From: Clostridiales bacterium
Lineage (GTDB): Bacteria; Bacillota_A; Clostridia; Lachnospirales; Lachnospiraceae
Assembly: GCA_030154385.1 (NCBI GenBank)
Contig: JASKJZ010000022.1
Location: forward strand, 1 to 14,149
DNA length: 14,149 nt
Direction of reading: 5' to 3'
Shown here in pieces: positions 1-9,045 of this stretch; the first letter of the stretch is position 1, and every line of letters starts with the position of its first letter. The notes beneath the pieces were generated by a model. It did no database searches, was not told the DNA's origin, and saw only the letters and a program-made list of their open reading frames with translations. Made by a program: the position numbers and the translations under genes.

Positions 1-60
1 AGTATTTAACAGGATTTTATACAAATTACACAAACTGTTTTTATATGCAAAAAAATATTT

Positions 61-246
61 TTATTTTTCCTTCTTCTCTTTCCCCCTCACATTCTTCTCC
101 ACTAGCTTTCTTGATACCATTATCTGATGGGAACATCCCATACATTCTAAGCGAAAATCCATCCCAACCCGAAGGATTTTCCACTCCTTGCTTCCACACG
201 GATGCGGTTTTTTCATTTTAATGATTTCTCCAACTTCAAATTCCAT
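61..246 (-). CDS. DUF951 family small protein
   Basis: This encodes a 61-residue protein recognisable as DUF951 (Pfam PF06107), a small family widespread in Bacillota whose function I do not know. The diagnostic core is visible: an N-terminal FEVGEIIKMKKPHPCGS segment followed by EWKILRVGMDFRLECMGC. Three cysteines (C17, C35, C38) and H40 could form a small zinc-binding knuckle, but that is inference. The C-terminus is a lysine/glutamate-rich tail. The ATG start is supported by a GGAAGGAG ribosome binding site 7 bases upstream. The gene has its own promoter (305-333) and is separated from the sugar locus by a terminator, so it is probably an independent housekeeping unit. Its 60 downstream bases contain no gene and no convincing terminator hairpin before the window ends. 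Confidence 0.9.
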   Translation of the reverse strand: MEFEVGEIIKMKKPHPCGSKEWKILRVGMDFRLECMGCSHQIMVSRKLVEKNVRGKEKKEK

Positions 247-304
247 TTTGAATCTCCTTCCAGTCCCGTCTCATATTCATTTATTTTCATCTTATTTTTT
301 CTCT

Positions 305-333
305 ATTATACATAGTATTGTCCTCACTCACAA
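305..333 (-). promoter_or_regulatory. Sigma-A-type promoter of the DUF951 gene
   Basis: On the minus strand, TTGTGA (333-328) and a perfect TATAAT (310-305) are separated by 17 bases. Transcription would start near position 298, giving a leader of about 50 bases before the ATG at 246. The -35 box begins one base after the T-run of the upstream terminator. Confidence 0.7.
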
Positions 334-334
334 G

Positions 335-394
335 AAAAAGCTGTTTATCCTAGGCGCGAGCACTCTTCTCGCCTCCTATAACAAACAGCTTTTT
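335..394. terminator. Rho-independent terminator, bidirectional in form
   Basis: A 12-base arm AAAAAGCTGTTT (335-346) pairs exactly with AAACAGCTTTTT (383-394). A second inner stem joins GCGAG (356-360) to CTCGC (368-372). Both strands end in a T-run. It lies 7 bases past the beta-mannosidase stop codon, so its main role is probably to end the minus-strand transport/glycosidase operon. Confidence 0.85.
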
Positions 395-401
395 TCTAAT
401 T

Positions 402-2873
402 TTATCGAATATTGTATACGCTTCTTATGCTTAGTCCCTCTGCTTTGCCTTTTATAATCTCAATTCTTCGTTCTCCCGGATTCATGTCAAAAAAGTTGTC
501 GGACAATATCAAATCATCATTCGCATTCCGGATTTCAACAGACTTTGCATAGGCCTTCGCCGAAATACAAAGTGTCTTTCCATCTTCCACCGTTACAGAA
601 AGTTTCGGATCTTGGAACTTAAAATATTTAGGTGGGCAGAATATCACACTGCCCTCGGACACAATTTCTTGCCCTGATTTCATATGATAGCTAACATAAT
701 CCGCATAGAGATCTGCCTCCATGAGCTCCACCTTAGAAAGCCAAACCGATTTAAGTTTTGGAACCGTTATTTCTTCCATACCCGTCCGTACGACTTCACC
801 CGAATTTTTACGAAGCTCCCACTCAACAAAAACTGTCTCTTCCTTCATGCTTTCGTTGGCAACGCATAAACGAATTGACTTTTTCACTTCATAAGGCTGG
901 GCATTTGGATTGGTATCCTGCGTTAGTATCCCCTCTTCCTCACATGAGAGCATAAGTGGTGCAAACATTCTTTTCTCATAATAATGAAGGGCTTTCCACC
1001 TGCCATAATAGTCAATGGAAGACCAAGAGGCTACTGGCCAGCAATCATTGAGCTGCCATACCACGGTTCCCATACATCTACCGCGATTCCTACGAAAATG
1101 CTCGACCCCATAGCGAATCGCTTCCGCTTGTAAAAGCTGTGAGGCGTATAACAAAGTGTCAAAATCATTTGGATACAAAAATGTCTGCTCCATATAATTC
1201 ATAATCTTTCCATTTGCAGAAGAATTCCTCTGATGTTTTTCCATCACATAAGAAAATATATTGCGATCCGATTCTTCGGTAAAGGTTTCAATCGTTTTTA
1301 GGGATGGAAAGGATTGGAATCCAAATTCAGACAAATATCGGAAGTAAAATTTTCGATATTCGGTAATTGGCAAGTTCCCATGCCATACATCCCAGTAGTG
1401 TACATCTCCTCTGTTTTCGTCGTTTGGCTCGTCAAAGCTTCCTCCCGAGGATGGACTGGCTGGCCAGTAAAAGGTAGCCGGATCCTCAGCTTTTAAAATC
1501 TTTGGCAAAATATATTCATACATTTTGATGTAATCCGCTTTTTGGCGCAGCGTACAATCCCACGCACCGTAGTTCACAAACATTTCCATTTCATTATTTC
1601 CGCACCAAAGGCCTAAGGATGCATGATGGCGAATGCGTCGGATGTTGTCTACAAACTCCCGCCTGATATTTTCCTCAAATTCTTCTGTCAAATCATAAAC
1701 TGCACATGCAAACATAAAATCTTGCCATACAACCAGGCCAAGCTCATCACAAGCGTCCCAAAATGCATCATAGGGATAATGGCCTCCGCCCCATACGCGG
1801 ATTGTATTGTAATTTGCTGCTTTGCACTGCTCCAAAAGTTCCCTTGTTCTATTTTTATTGCAACGACTTAAAATGTTATCTTCCGGAATGTAATCAGCGC
1901 CCATCGCAAATATTTTTACACCATTCACTTCATGTGCAAAAGACTCCCCATATGCATCCTTTTCTCTGGATACGGTCATCGTACGAAGTCCGATTCTTTG
2001 CTCCCAAACATCAAGGAGCACCCCTTCCTTTCGAAGTTCAACGCGAACCGTGTACAGGGGCTGGTCTCCATATCCATTCGGCCACCAAAGCTTCGGTTTC
2101 TCGATTCGTATCGACTCTGGCGAATCCTCATAGGAGGTCACCATCGTTGAACCATTTTCATCTGGTTCCGTAATTTGAACCTGATAACGATACCCGGCCT
2201 CTTCTGTTAACGAAATAACCTCCTCTGTTTTGCATTTTTTTGCCGCTACTGAAAAATCCAAAAATACACCATCTGCTTCATGACGCTGTGTTACATAAAC
2301 ACTTTCGAAACGAATCTCTCGATAGCCCAGAAGCGATACATCCCTCCATATACCCGCGTCCGGAAGCCTGGGACCCCAATCCCAGCCAAACATACAATGT
2401 GCCTTTCGAAGCTTTGGGAAACCTCGCATTGCATCATCAGTGCCGCCAATCTTTTCTTCCTGATAAGCTTTTTCAATATATCGAGTTGGCGAATAGAACA
2501 CAATATGCAGTCGATTAATTCCAAGAACGATACATTGGGATACTTCATATTCCCATATGCGATGCATATTATTTGCATGACCTAACTTACATCCATTCAA
2601 GAAAACATCCGCAAGCGTATCCAGTCCATCAAAATGCAAGTAGATGGCATCCTGCTGCATCATTTCTTCCTCTACAACAAAGGTACCCTCATACTCAAAA
2701 TCATGCTCCATCAAAGCCAACGCTTTTTGTTCGTTGTCTCGCCAGTAAGGATCTTCCATTCTTCCAGCTACTAGTAAATCCGAGTAAACACTTCCAGGTA
2801 TCGTAGCATCCACCCAAGTCTCTTCCCCTACGATTCGCATTCGAAAGCCTTCCTTTATCGGCATCTTTATCAT
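402..2873 (-). CDS. Beta-mannosidase, glycoside hydrolase family 2
   Basis: This is a GH2 enzyme of the beta-mannosidase type (EC 3.2.1.25), which removes terminal beta-linked mannose with retention of configuration. From the ATG at 2873 it has 823 residues, normal for the family. An N-terminal jelly-roll sugar-binding domain (about 1-190, with GWDWGPRLPDAGIWRDV) is followed by a beta-sandwich, a TIM barrel (about 315-640) and C-terminal beta domains. The acid/base is expected to be E428 in WCGNNEMEM, and the nucleophile E516 in LSEFGFQS. No signal peptide is present, so it acts in the cytoplasm on imported substrate. An in-frame TTG at 2897 would add eight residues but has no ribosome binding site, whereas GAAGG sits 7 bases before the ATG. 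It is the last gene of the operon. Beta-manno-oligosaccharides or the Man-beta-1,4-GlcNAc core of N-glycans are both possible substrates. Confidence 0.93.
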   Translation of the reverse strand: MIKMPIKEGFRMRIVGEETWVDATIPGSVYSDLLVAGRMEDPYWRDNEQKALALMEHDFEYEGTFVVEEEMMQQDAIYLHFDGLDTLADVFLNGCKLGHANNMHRIWEYEVSQCIVLGINRLHIVFYSPTRYIEKAYQEEKIGGTDDAMRGFPKLRKAHCMFGWDWGPRLPDAGIWRDVSLLGYREIRFESVYVTQRHEADGVFLDFSVAAKKCKTEEVISLTEEAGYRYQVQITEPDENGSTMVTSYEDSPESIRIEKPKLWWPNGYGDQPLYTVRVELRKEGVLLDVWEQRIGLRTMTVSREKDAYGESFAHEVNGVKIFAMGADYIPEDNILSRCNKNRTRELLEQCKAANYNTIRVWGGGHYPYDAFWDACDELGLVVWQDFMFACAVYDLTEEFEENIRREFVDNIRRIRHHASLGLWCGNNEMEMFVNYGAWDCTLRQKADYIKMYEYILPKILKAEDPATFYWPASPSSGGSFDEPNDENRGDVHYWDVWHGNLPITEYRKFYFRYLSEFGFQSFPSLKTIETFTEESDRNIFSYVMEKHQRNSSANGKIMNYMEQTFLYPNDFDTLLYASQLLQAEAIRYGVEHFRRNRGRCMGTVVWQLNDCWPVASWSSIDYYGRWKALHYYEKRMFAPLMLSCEEEGILTQDTNPNAQPYEVKKSIRLCVANESMKEETVFVEWELRKNSGEVVRTGMEEITVPKLKSVWLSKVELMEADLYADYVSYHMKSGQEIVSEGSVIFCPPKYFKFQDPKLSVTVEDGKTLCISAKAYAKSVEIRNANDDLILSDNFFDMNPGERRIEIIKGKAEGLSIRSVYNIR

Positions 2874-2900
2874 TGCTTTACCTTCTTCCCTTTTCAAATC

Positions 2901-3728
2901 TTACACGGTTGACAAATCCCATGGTTCGTATATTTTTGGTACATCATTAATCAGTCTCTTGGTATAGGTAGCCTGTGGATTTAAGATGACAGACTCAGCG
3001 TCTCCTGACTCTACAAACTTGCCATGCTCCATAATGTATACGGCGTCCGACACATAAAAGGCAAGTCCGATGTCGTGTGTAATAAAGATAATCGTCATAT
3101 TGATTTCATCGCGAAGCTTAAGCAGCATATCAAGAATTGTCGCTCTTGAGCAGGCGTCAATCATCGAAGTAGGTTCATCTGCCAATAAAATCTTTGGCTT
3201 TAACAAGAAGATACGGGCAATCATTAGTCGCTGCATCTGACCTCCCGAAAGCTCAAAGGGATATTTATTGGTAAGCTCTGCAAATTTTAAGTTTACAAAC
3301 TCACATGCCTCTGTCATCATTTCAACCTTCTTGTTATACGGCAGTCTTGATCCTCCACGCATCTTGATGCAATCTAAGAGCACTTCATCTATCTTATGGA
3401 AAACATTGAAGGAAGAAAATGGATCTTGAAAGATTGCCTGGATTCCCTTCCAGTACTCTCTTTTTTTCTTATAACCTTTAATATCTCTTGGTTTTCCTTG
3501 AAAATAAACTTCACCCTCCGTTACACTAATCAATCCCAATAGCATTTTAGACAGCGTTGTTTTTCCAGATCCGCTCTCTCCTACAATCGAAATGATTTCT
3601 CCCTCGTGAAATTCAAAATCTACATGATCAACTGCAACCGTTTTTTCTGTTCCAAAACCAAATACTTTGGTAACGCCCTTTCCACTTAAGCACAACGGTC
3701 TTTGTTCTTTTTTCTTATCTTCACTCAT
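2901..3728 (-). CDS. Opp/Dpp-type ABC transporter ATPase, second subunit (OppF/DppF-like)
   Basis: This is one of two ATPases that power the importer encoded upstream. In 275 residues it shows Walker A (GESGSGKTT, 50-58), Q-loop Q101 in FQDPFSSFN, the ABC signature LSGGQMQ (160-166), Walker B (ILLADEP, 180-186), a D-loop SMID and the switch histidine H218 in ITHD. All catalytic residues are intact. It ends soon after the nucleotide-binding domain and lacks the cysteine-rich C-terminal extension present in its partner, so it is shorter than a classical OppF of about 320 residues. Its ATG overlaps the end of the preceding ATPase gene by 8 bases, indicating translational coupling. The beta-mannosidase gene follows within 30 bases. 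Expected location is the inner face of the membrane. Confidence 0.93.
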   Translation of the reverse strand: MSEDKKKEQRPLCLSGKGVTKVFGFGTEKTVAVDHVDFEFHEGEIISIVGESGSGKTTLSKMLLGLISVTEGEVYFQGKPRDIKGYKKKREYWKGIQAIFQDPFSSFNVFHKIDEVLLDCIKMRGGSRLPYNKKVEMMTEACEFVNLKFAELTNKYPFELSGGQMQRLMIARIFLLKPKILLADEPTSMIDACSRATILDMLLKLRDEINMTIIFITHDIGLAFYVSDAVYIMEHGKFVESGDAESVILNPQATYTKRLINDVPKIYEPWDLSTV

Positions 3729-4728
3729 GGCTATATACCTCCCTCAATTCCTTTTCGGTCATATAGCAGCGATACATTCTTCCACTGTCCAGATTTGTCT
3801 CTGCTATTCCATGCAGCATGCAAGCTGGCATCGCATATTTGCAGCGATCTGCAAAACGGCAGCCCTTTGGCGGCTTCTTTAAGTTTGGTGGAGTACCCGG
3901 AATTGCCGTAAGCTTCACATCCCGAAGTCCTTCTTCTGGAACCAAAATAGAGCCCATCAATCCCTTGGAGTACGGATGAAGTGGATCAAATACCATATTC
4001 TTGGCGGTTGCTCGCTCCACAATCTGTCCCGCATACATGACCATGATTTCATCCGTTACATTATAAAGCAGTGGAAGTTCATGTGTAATAAAAATCATGG
4101 ACTTAATAAAGCCCTTTTCCATCAAATCGCGAAGCATCTTAATAACCATCTTTTGTGAGGTTACATCCAGAGCAGACGAAGGTTCGTCCGCAATTAACAC
4201 CTTTGGTGATAAAATAGTTGAAATTGCAATGACCGTTCGCTGCTTCATACCACCCGAAAGCTCAACTGCATGCTTTTGGAGAACCGCTTCTGGTAAGCCA
4301 AGTATTTCAAAGCGCTCCTTCGCCAAATCATAAATTTCTTTTTTGGTAGCCTTTGGTTTATGAGCCCATATCACATCTTCGATAAATCGAATAATCTTTT
4401 GTGTCGGGTTTAGTGCATTCATTGCAGCCTGCGGAATATAAGCAATTTCATTTCCCAGGATATTTTTGCGGATATCATCTGGTTTCATCGACGATATATT
4501 TACTCCATCCACCTTTATACTTCCGCTCTGATAATGAAGGGGGGCAAAATAATATCCCATCAGACTAAGTGCCAGGGTTGATTTTCCACAACCAGATTCC
4601 CCCGCAATCCCAAGCGATTTTCCTTCCTCAATTTGAAGCGACACGCCATCTACCGCATAGACGTCTTCTCCAAATCTTGTCACGTATTTTGTTTTCAGAT
4701 GATCCACATCCAGCATTATTTTTCCCAT
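3721..4728 (-). CDS. Opp/Dpp-type ABC transporter ATPase, first subunit (OppD/DppD-like)
   Basis: This is the partner ATPase, 335 residues from the preferred start. Walker A is GESGCGKST (43-51), the signature is LSGGMKQR (157-164), Walker B is VLIADEP (177-183) and the switch histidine follows in FITHE. The C-terminal oligopeptide-transporter domain (oligo_HPY type) has four cysteines at about 290, 296, 303 and 321 in a C-x5-C-x6-C-x17-C arrangement. This resembles the cysteine set that holds an iron-sulfur cluster in some OppD proteins. I start at ATG 4728 because AGGAG lies 7 bases upstream. The frame is open back to 4776, but that start would overlap the permease gene and has no reason to be used. 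The preceding permease stops at 4742, so the genes are contiguous in one operon. Confidence 0.92.
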   Translation of the reverse strand: MGKIMLDVDHLKTKYVTRFGEDVYAVDGVSLQIEEGKSLGIAGESGCGKSTLALSLMGYYFAPLHYQSGSIKVDGVNISSMKPDDIRKNILGNEIAYIPQAAMNALNPTQKIIRFIEDVIWAHKPKATKKEIYDLAKERFEILGLPEAVLQKHAVELSGGMKQRTVIAISTILSPKVLIADEPSSALDVTSQKMVIKMLRDLMEKGFIKSMIFITHELPLLYNVTDEIMVMYAGQIVERATAKNMVFDPLHPYSKGLMGSILVPEEGLRDVKLTAIPGTPPNLKKPPKGCRFADRCKYAMPACMLHGIAETNLDSGRMYRCYMTEKELREVYSHE

Positions 4729-4741
4729 ATTCATTCTCCTT

Positions 4742-5992
4742 CTAATCTCTAAGCTGCGGGTTAAATACCTGGTCAAGTCCAGTATTCATCAGGTTCAAGG
4801 AAAATGATATCAGGGCAATGGATAGAATAACCGGAAGATATGCCCACCAATCTCCATTTAGATGTGCACTGTAAGACATTGCCCAGTTCATCATAAGGCC
4901 AAGAGTTGAAACCGATGTTGTAGCTGGTCCAAGTCCGATCATCGATAGCTGTGCTTCCGCCAGTATTCCAGATGAAATCTGTAAAATCAATGCCATTACC
5001 ACATAAGAGGCAATATAAGGAAGAATATCACTTACTATAATTCGAAGAAAGCTATGACCCGATAGCTTGGATAGATTTACATGATCACGATTTCGAAGTG
5101 AGATAACCTGTGATCGTACCGATCTTGTTGTCCACGTCCATGAGGTAACACCGATAATCACCGCAACCATAGTAACTCCTCGTGCACTTTTTCCAACACT
5201 ATAGGAAATCAAAATCAATAGGATAAAGCTTGGTATTACGGTAAATAGATTGGTAACAAACATAATAAAATCGTCAATAAATCCGCCAAGATATCCTGCC
5301 AAAAGCCCTAAGGTGAGGCCTATAAAGGTCGCCGTAAGTCCCGCGGTAAGCCCAATTTTTAGAGAAGTCTTTATCGCCGCAACCAGCTCCGTCAATACAT
5401 CTCGACCAAAATTATCCGTTCCAAGAATAAAAAGTTTTTTATTTCCAATTTCACTAATATTTGCATAAGAGGTAGCAGGAATTCTTTCCGTGATGGACAC
5501 ATCCCCTGTTTCACTGTCTTCTTCTGCGACCAGCAAATCACTATTGGATAAAAGCCCTTCTATTTTTTTCGTCAAACGTTTGTAATATTTCTTTTTTGCC
5601 GCAATCAGTCCTTTTTGCGGATTGCTTTCATCATAATATTTTTCCCATAGGGAAGTCAAACTCTTTGCGTCGGTAACATCAATATCCGCTATTGATACAT
5701 CTGCAAATTTTTGCAGCCACTCTGCCATCGCCGCACGCTCATCGACCTCTAAATTACGCTCTAGCTTTTCCGAAGCATTGCTGATATTTAAAGTGTACGA
5801 ATCCGTATCGACTGTATCTTGTACGCCTACATATATGCCAGGCGGAAAGAAATTACCCTGCCCAATCATCTCCAGCGGATCACCTGTGACAATCAAAGGA
5901 TAAATCAATGTAATAAGTAATAACGCTACAAAAATAACAAACCCTATTACGAATTTTTTAGAATGGAATACTTGTTTTATCTGGTTTTTCAT
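4742..5992 (-). CDS. Opp/Dpp-type ABC transporter permease, second subunit (OppC/DppC-like) with large extracytoplasmic insertion
   Basis: This encodes a 416-residue membrane permease of the binding-protein-dependent transport family (BPD_transp_1). One membrane helix at about 14-36 is followed by a soluble, charged segment (about 37-188), then the family hallmark [10 protein letters not shown] (190-199) and five further helices. The cytoplasmic coupling loop that docks on an ATPase is at about 303-325 ([10 protein letters not shown]...DILP). The segment between helix 1 and LGTD is about 150 residues, where ordinary OppC/DppC proteins have only a few tens, so an extra extracytoplasmic domain is likely. 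The ATG at 5992 has GGAGG just upstream, overlapping the stop region of the preceding permease. It forms the transmembrane channel with that protein. Confidence 0.92.
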   Translation of the reverse strand: MKNQIKQVFHSKKFVIGFVIFVALLLITLIYPLIVTGDPLEMIGQGNFFPPGIYVGVQDTVDTDSYTLNISNASEKLERNLEVDERAAMAEWLQKFADVSIADIDVTDAKSLTSLWEKYYDESNPQKGLIAAKKKYYKRLTKKIEGLLSNSDLLVAEEDSETGDVSITERIPATSYANISEIGNKKLFILGTDNFGRDVLTELVAAIKTSLKIGLTAGLTATFIGLTLGLLAGYLGGFIDDFIMFVTNLFTVIPSFILLILISYSVGKSARGVTMVAVIIGVTSWTWTTRSVRSQVISLRNRDHVNLSKLSGHSFLRIIVSDILPYIASYVVMALILQISSGILAEAQLSMIGLGPATTSVSTLGLMMNWAMSYSAHLNGDWWAYLPVILSIALISFSLNLMNTGLDQVFNPQLRD

Positions 5993-6003
5993 CGCACTTC
6001 CTC

Positions 6004-7008
6004 CTAATCTTGTTGTGCCGCTTTAATACGCGGGTCAATCACACCATAAATCAGTTCCACAAATAGATTTGCCAGAAGCACCATAATCGTAATAATCAAA
6101 GTACAAGCAGAAATCAAAGGATAGTCTCTGCCCTTAACCGCTGCAAGCAGTGTCGTTCCAAGTCCTGGATAGCTAAAGATGATTTCTGCGACCAAAGCGC
6201 CCCCAATCATCGTACCAATCGACATTGCCAAGCCTGTAATCTGTGGAAGCATGGCATTACGGAACACATATCCCACTATTTTACGATCCTTGATTCCAAG
6301 GAAGCGACTGTACTTTACATAATCTGCATTTAGTTCATAAATAGACATTGAGCGCATTCCAATCGCCTGCCCACCAATCGTAATCAAAACAATGGACCAA
6401 AACGGAAGCTGATAATGAACAAAAACGGAAGCAAAGAATGTCCAGCTTGCATTTGGTATCAAATCAAATCCATAGCCTCCACTTGATGGCAGCCATCCCA
6501 GCTTTAAGGAAAAGATAAACAATAGAATTGTTGCCATTCCAAAGGCCGGCACATTGCTCACAAATAAGAAAAATGGCAAAATTGCTTTATCAAAAACGCC
6601 TTTTATGTAAGCTGCGACCGCTCCCAGTAAGTTGCCCAAAATCCACCCTACAATAATCGCGGGAAGCTGAAGACATACAGTCCACCATACACTAGATGCA
6701 ATAATATTGGCAACACTTCGTGGATACTGGCTGAAAGAAACTCCAAAATCTCCATGAAGCGCATTTTTCACAAACATAAAGAACTGACTGATTATTGGTT
6801 CATCCACACCAAATTTCTGTGCATAATCCTCATAAACTGCCTGAATAGCAGTTGAGTCCGTCATTCCATCCACAGCTCTTGCTGCAATTGCAGAAACCGG
6901 ATCTCCAGGCATCAAACGGGGCAATACAAAGTTTAACACTACTGCAATTAAAAAGGTAATCAGATACCAGATAATTTTATTCGTATAGTATTTTTTATAT
7001 CCTTTCAA
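6004..7008 (-). CDS. Opp/Dpp-type ABC transporter permease, first subunit (OppB/DppB-like)
   Basis: This 334-residue integral membrane protein shows the usual OppB/DppB plan. Helix 1 (about 12-30) ends in LPRLMPGDP; an extracytoplasmic loop contains the family-typical GDFGVSFSQ (87-95). Five more helices follow, with the ATPase-coupling loop at about 228-255 ([11 protein letters not shown]...NAMLP) and a conserved [11 protein letters not shown] segment near 274-284. The start codon is TTG at 7008, preceded by GAGGTG at a normal distance, and no ATG is available nearby. It is the first gene after the hairpin that separates the binding-protein gene from the membrane components, and its stop codon is 11 bases from the next start. 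It pairs with the second permease to form the channel. Confidence 0.93.
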   Translation of the reverse strand: MKGYKKYYTNKIIWYLITFLIAVVLNFVLPRLMPGDPVSAIAARAVDGMTDSTAIQAVYEDYAQKFGVDEPIISQFFMFVKNALHGDFGVSFSQYPRSVANIIASSVWWTVCLQLPAIIVGWILGNLLGAVAAYIKGVFDKAILPFFLFVSNVPAFGMATILLFIFSLKLGWLPSSGGYGFDLIPNASWTFFASVFVHYQLPFWSIVLITIGGQAIGMRSMSIYELNADYVKYSRFLGIKDRKIVGYVFRNAMLPQITGLAMSIGTMIGGALVAEIIFSYPGLGTTLLAAVKGRDYPLISACTLIITIMVLLANLFVELIYGVIDPRIKAAQQD

Positions 7009-7056
7009 TGGCTCACCTCATTTACTAATTTTCTCTTTTTATCCAAAGGTTTGATT

Positions 7057-7106
7057 AAAAAAGACCATGTTTTCACGTCGTTATCCTTATGAGAACATGG
7101 TCTTTT
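7057..7106 (-). terminator. Intra-operon hairpin with T-run (partial terminator / mRNA stabiliser)
   Basis: Arms at 7059-7074 and 7091-7106 form a 16-pair stem (one G-T pair) around a 16-base loop. On the minus strand the stem is followed by TTTTTT (7062-7057). It lies 38 bases after the binding-protein stop codon and before the permease genes. I see no convincing new promoter between it and the TTG at 7008. The likely role is to let much more binding protein than membrane subunits be made, and to protect the 3' end of the shorter transcript. Confidence 0.75.
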
Positions 7107-7143
7107 ATACTATGATGCCACTAGTCGAACATCATTTATTTGA

Positions 7144-9018
7144 TTATTGCACATTTTCTAAATTGTACAAAGCGGCAATACCGTATCCATCAGTACAATC
7201 TGTTGGAGGTATATTATTGCCATCATCAAGCTGTGGGAATCCTGTCCAAACGCTCTCATTTACCGCGTGGAACAGCATTGGTCTGTACATAAGGGAGAAG
7301 GAAGGTACTTCATCCAAATAAATCTTGCTTAATTCGGTATAGTATTTCTTTAAGGTATCTTTGTTTGTTTCCAAAGGAATCTTTTCCAAGATTGCATTTG
7401 CGTCTTTGTTTACATATCCGCCAAAGTTACCGCTCCAGTTAACGGAAAGTTTTGTATAATCCGTTGACATAAGAGCCATCGCACGTCCCCATGGATTGGA
7501 AACAGAAGATGCTGGAGGATTCGACATACAGATATCAAATTTTCTGGTTGTCATATCATCATAGAAGGTATTGGCATCTGGGAAGTAGGTTTCAATATCA
7601 ATACCAATTTCTTTTCCAGCTGCTGCAACGATTTCAAGCGAAGCATTCCAGTCTGTCCATCCATCTGGGCATTCTGCTTTGTATGAAAGGTTCTCTCCAT
7701 TGATATCACGGATACCATCACCATTGGTATCAACAATACCTGCTTTGTCGAGTAATGCATTTGCTCCATCAATATCCTTGCCCGTGAATTGATAATCTTT
7801 TAAAGCAGACTGATCAACCAGTGCTTGTTCTCCAGACGTTGGATTCATAATGGAACGTGGAACATCTACGAAGGTTGGAGACTGATTAGACATTGCGGAT
7901 GCAATAATCTGATCATAGTCAACTGCCATTGCAATTGCCTTACGAACTTCTTTTTTATCGAGTCCTGGTTTTTCTACATTAAAGTATGCAGTAGGCATGG
8001 TAGCACATACACCATATGGAGCCTCGTCAATATAAGTAGAAATTGGAAGTCCATCTTCTTCCCAAAGCTTTTGCACATTGGTGATGAACTGTTGGGAAAC
8101 ATCTACTTCACCAGCCTTAAATGCAGTATCACCTGCTGCGTTGTTTTCATAAATAACATGAGCAATGTATTTTGGTGCTGGTAGTTTTCCCCATAAGGAA
8201 GCGCCCCAATAATTGTCATCACGTACGAAAACAACCTTTTGATCATCGTTATAATAGGATTTGTATGGTCCTGAGGAAACGAAATCTTCCATACGATCTT
8301 GCTTGATCTTATCTGCATCATTTCCATTTCTTTCTTCTACTTTCTGCAAATATGCTTTTTGCATCACATAGATTTTTGGAATATATTCAATTACCTTCAA
8401 AGGATTTACTGGAAGTCCCTTGTCATCTAGTTTTGATTTAAATACTGCAGTCGCATCATCCACAGCTTCTACTGTATCGATATAATTGGCGTAGTCGCTG
8501 CCTTGTGCTGTTGCATATTTCGTATGGCATTCAAAAGTATAAGCAACATCTTGTGCCGTAACTGGCGTTCCATCATTCCATTTTGCATCCGGATTCATCT
8601 TAATGGTTAATTCCGTCTGCTTATCATTCCAGGAATAATCTTTTCCAAGAAGTCCATACAACTCGCCATCCAGCATGTTGTACATGAACAAGGTTTCATA
8701 AACCAATTCTCTGGAGTTGTCGTTTTGCGTAACAGCCATTGCATTATTCGAGTTGGAACTAAGTGGATTCCAATCGTTAATGGTTCCCCATTGCTGTCCG
8801 TTAAAGTAAAGTGTCTCATTTCGAGGTGTAGATCCAGCTTCTGTAGCTGCTGGTGCCTCAGTCGCCTCCGGTGTCGCCTCTGGTGTCGCGGTCGCCTCTT
8901 CTTGTACTGCATCAGATGTTGGTGTTGCTGCTGGTTCTTTTCCACATCCGGCCAGCATGGAAACGGTCATTGCACTCACGGTTAAAAGTGCAATTATTTT
9001 TTTGTGTTTCTTTTTCAT
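7144..9018 (-). CDS. Extracellular solute-binding lipoprotein, family 5 (SBP_bac_5)
   Basis: This is the substrate-capturing subunit of the importer, anchored on the outer face of the membrane. The 624-residue precursor has a lysine-rich start, a hydrophobic stretch and a lipobox LAGC with the lipidated cysteine at residue 25. An Ala/Thr/Pro/Glu-rich tether follows to about residue 66. The mature domain has the cluster C layout of peptide/glycoside-binding proteins, with a KWNDGTPVTAQDV segment near 150. A calcium-loop-like DTNGDGIRD is at about 427-435 and an aromatic GWTDWN at about 450. Tryptophans here suit sugar stacking, and with the neighbouring beta-mannosidase a beta-mannoside ligand is more likely than a peptide; this is inference. 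The ATG has AGAGGAGG upstream. It is the first gene of the transport operon. Confidence 0.93.
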   Translation of the reverse strand: MKKKHKKIIALLTVSAMTVSMLAGCGKEPAATPTSDAVQEEATATPEATPEATEAPAATEAGSTPRNETLYFNGQQWGTINDWNPLSSNSNNAMAVTQNDNSRELVYETLFMYNMLDGELYGLLGKDYSWNDKQTELTIKMNPDAKWNDGTPVTAQDVAYTFECHTKYATAQGSDYANYIDTVEAVDDATAVFKSKLDDKGLPVNPLKVIEYIPKIYVMQKAYLQKVEERNGNDADKIKQDRMEDFVSSGPYKSYYNDDQKVVFVRDDNYWGASLWGKLPAPKYIAHVIYENNAAGDTAFKAGEVDVSQQFITNVQKLWEEDGLPISTYIDEAPYGVCATMPTAYFNVEKPGLDKKEVRKAIAMAVDYDQIIASAMSNQSPTFVDVPRSIMNPTSGEQALVDQSALKDYQFTGKDIDGANALLDKAGIVDTNGDGIRDINGENLSYKAECPDGWTDWNASLEIVAAAGKEIGIDIETYFPDANTFYDDMTTRKFDICMSNPPASSVSNPWGRAMALMSTDYTKLSVNWSGNFGGYVNKDANAILEKIPLETNKDTLKKYYTELSKIYLDEVPSFSLMYRPMLFHAVNESVWTGFPQLDDGNNIPPTDCTDGYGIAALYNLENVQ

Positions 9019-9045
9019 AATTTAACCTCCTCTGATTTTTCAAGC

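Noticed and set aside
188..457. 89-codon plus-strand open frame covering the DUF951 promoter and terminator
   Set aside because: It runs through a clear promoter and hairpin terminator and its hydrophobic translation comes from T-rich DNA.
1763..2173. 136-codon plus-strand open frame antisense to the beta-mannosidase
   Set aside because: It lies entirely within a confidently identified gene, has no ribosome binding site, and its translation resembles no protein. Other antisense frames at 2240-2585, 7825-8184 and 10448-10873 were dropped for the same reasons.
2874..2897. Upstream TTG start adding eight residues (MKREEGKA) to the beta-mannosidase
   Set aside because: No ribosome binding site precedes the TTG, while GAAGG is well placed for the ATG at 2873, and family members begin close to that ATG.
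4729..4776. ATG at 4776 as the start of the first ATPase
   Set aside because: It would overlap the permease gene by 35 bases and add a basic stretch not typical of the family; AGGAG sits correctly for the ATG at 4728.
7705..7737. DTNGDGIRD in the binding protein as a dockerin or EF-hand cellulosome signal
   Set aside because: Only one loop is present and it is embedded in the ligand-binding domain; such loops occur in family 5 binding proteins. A dockerin has two repeats in a separate domain.
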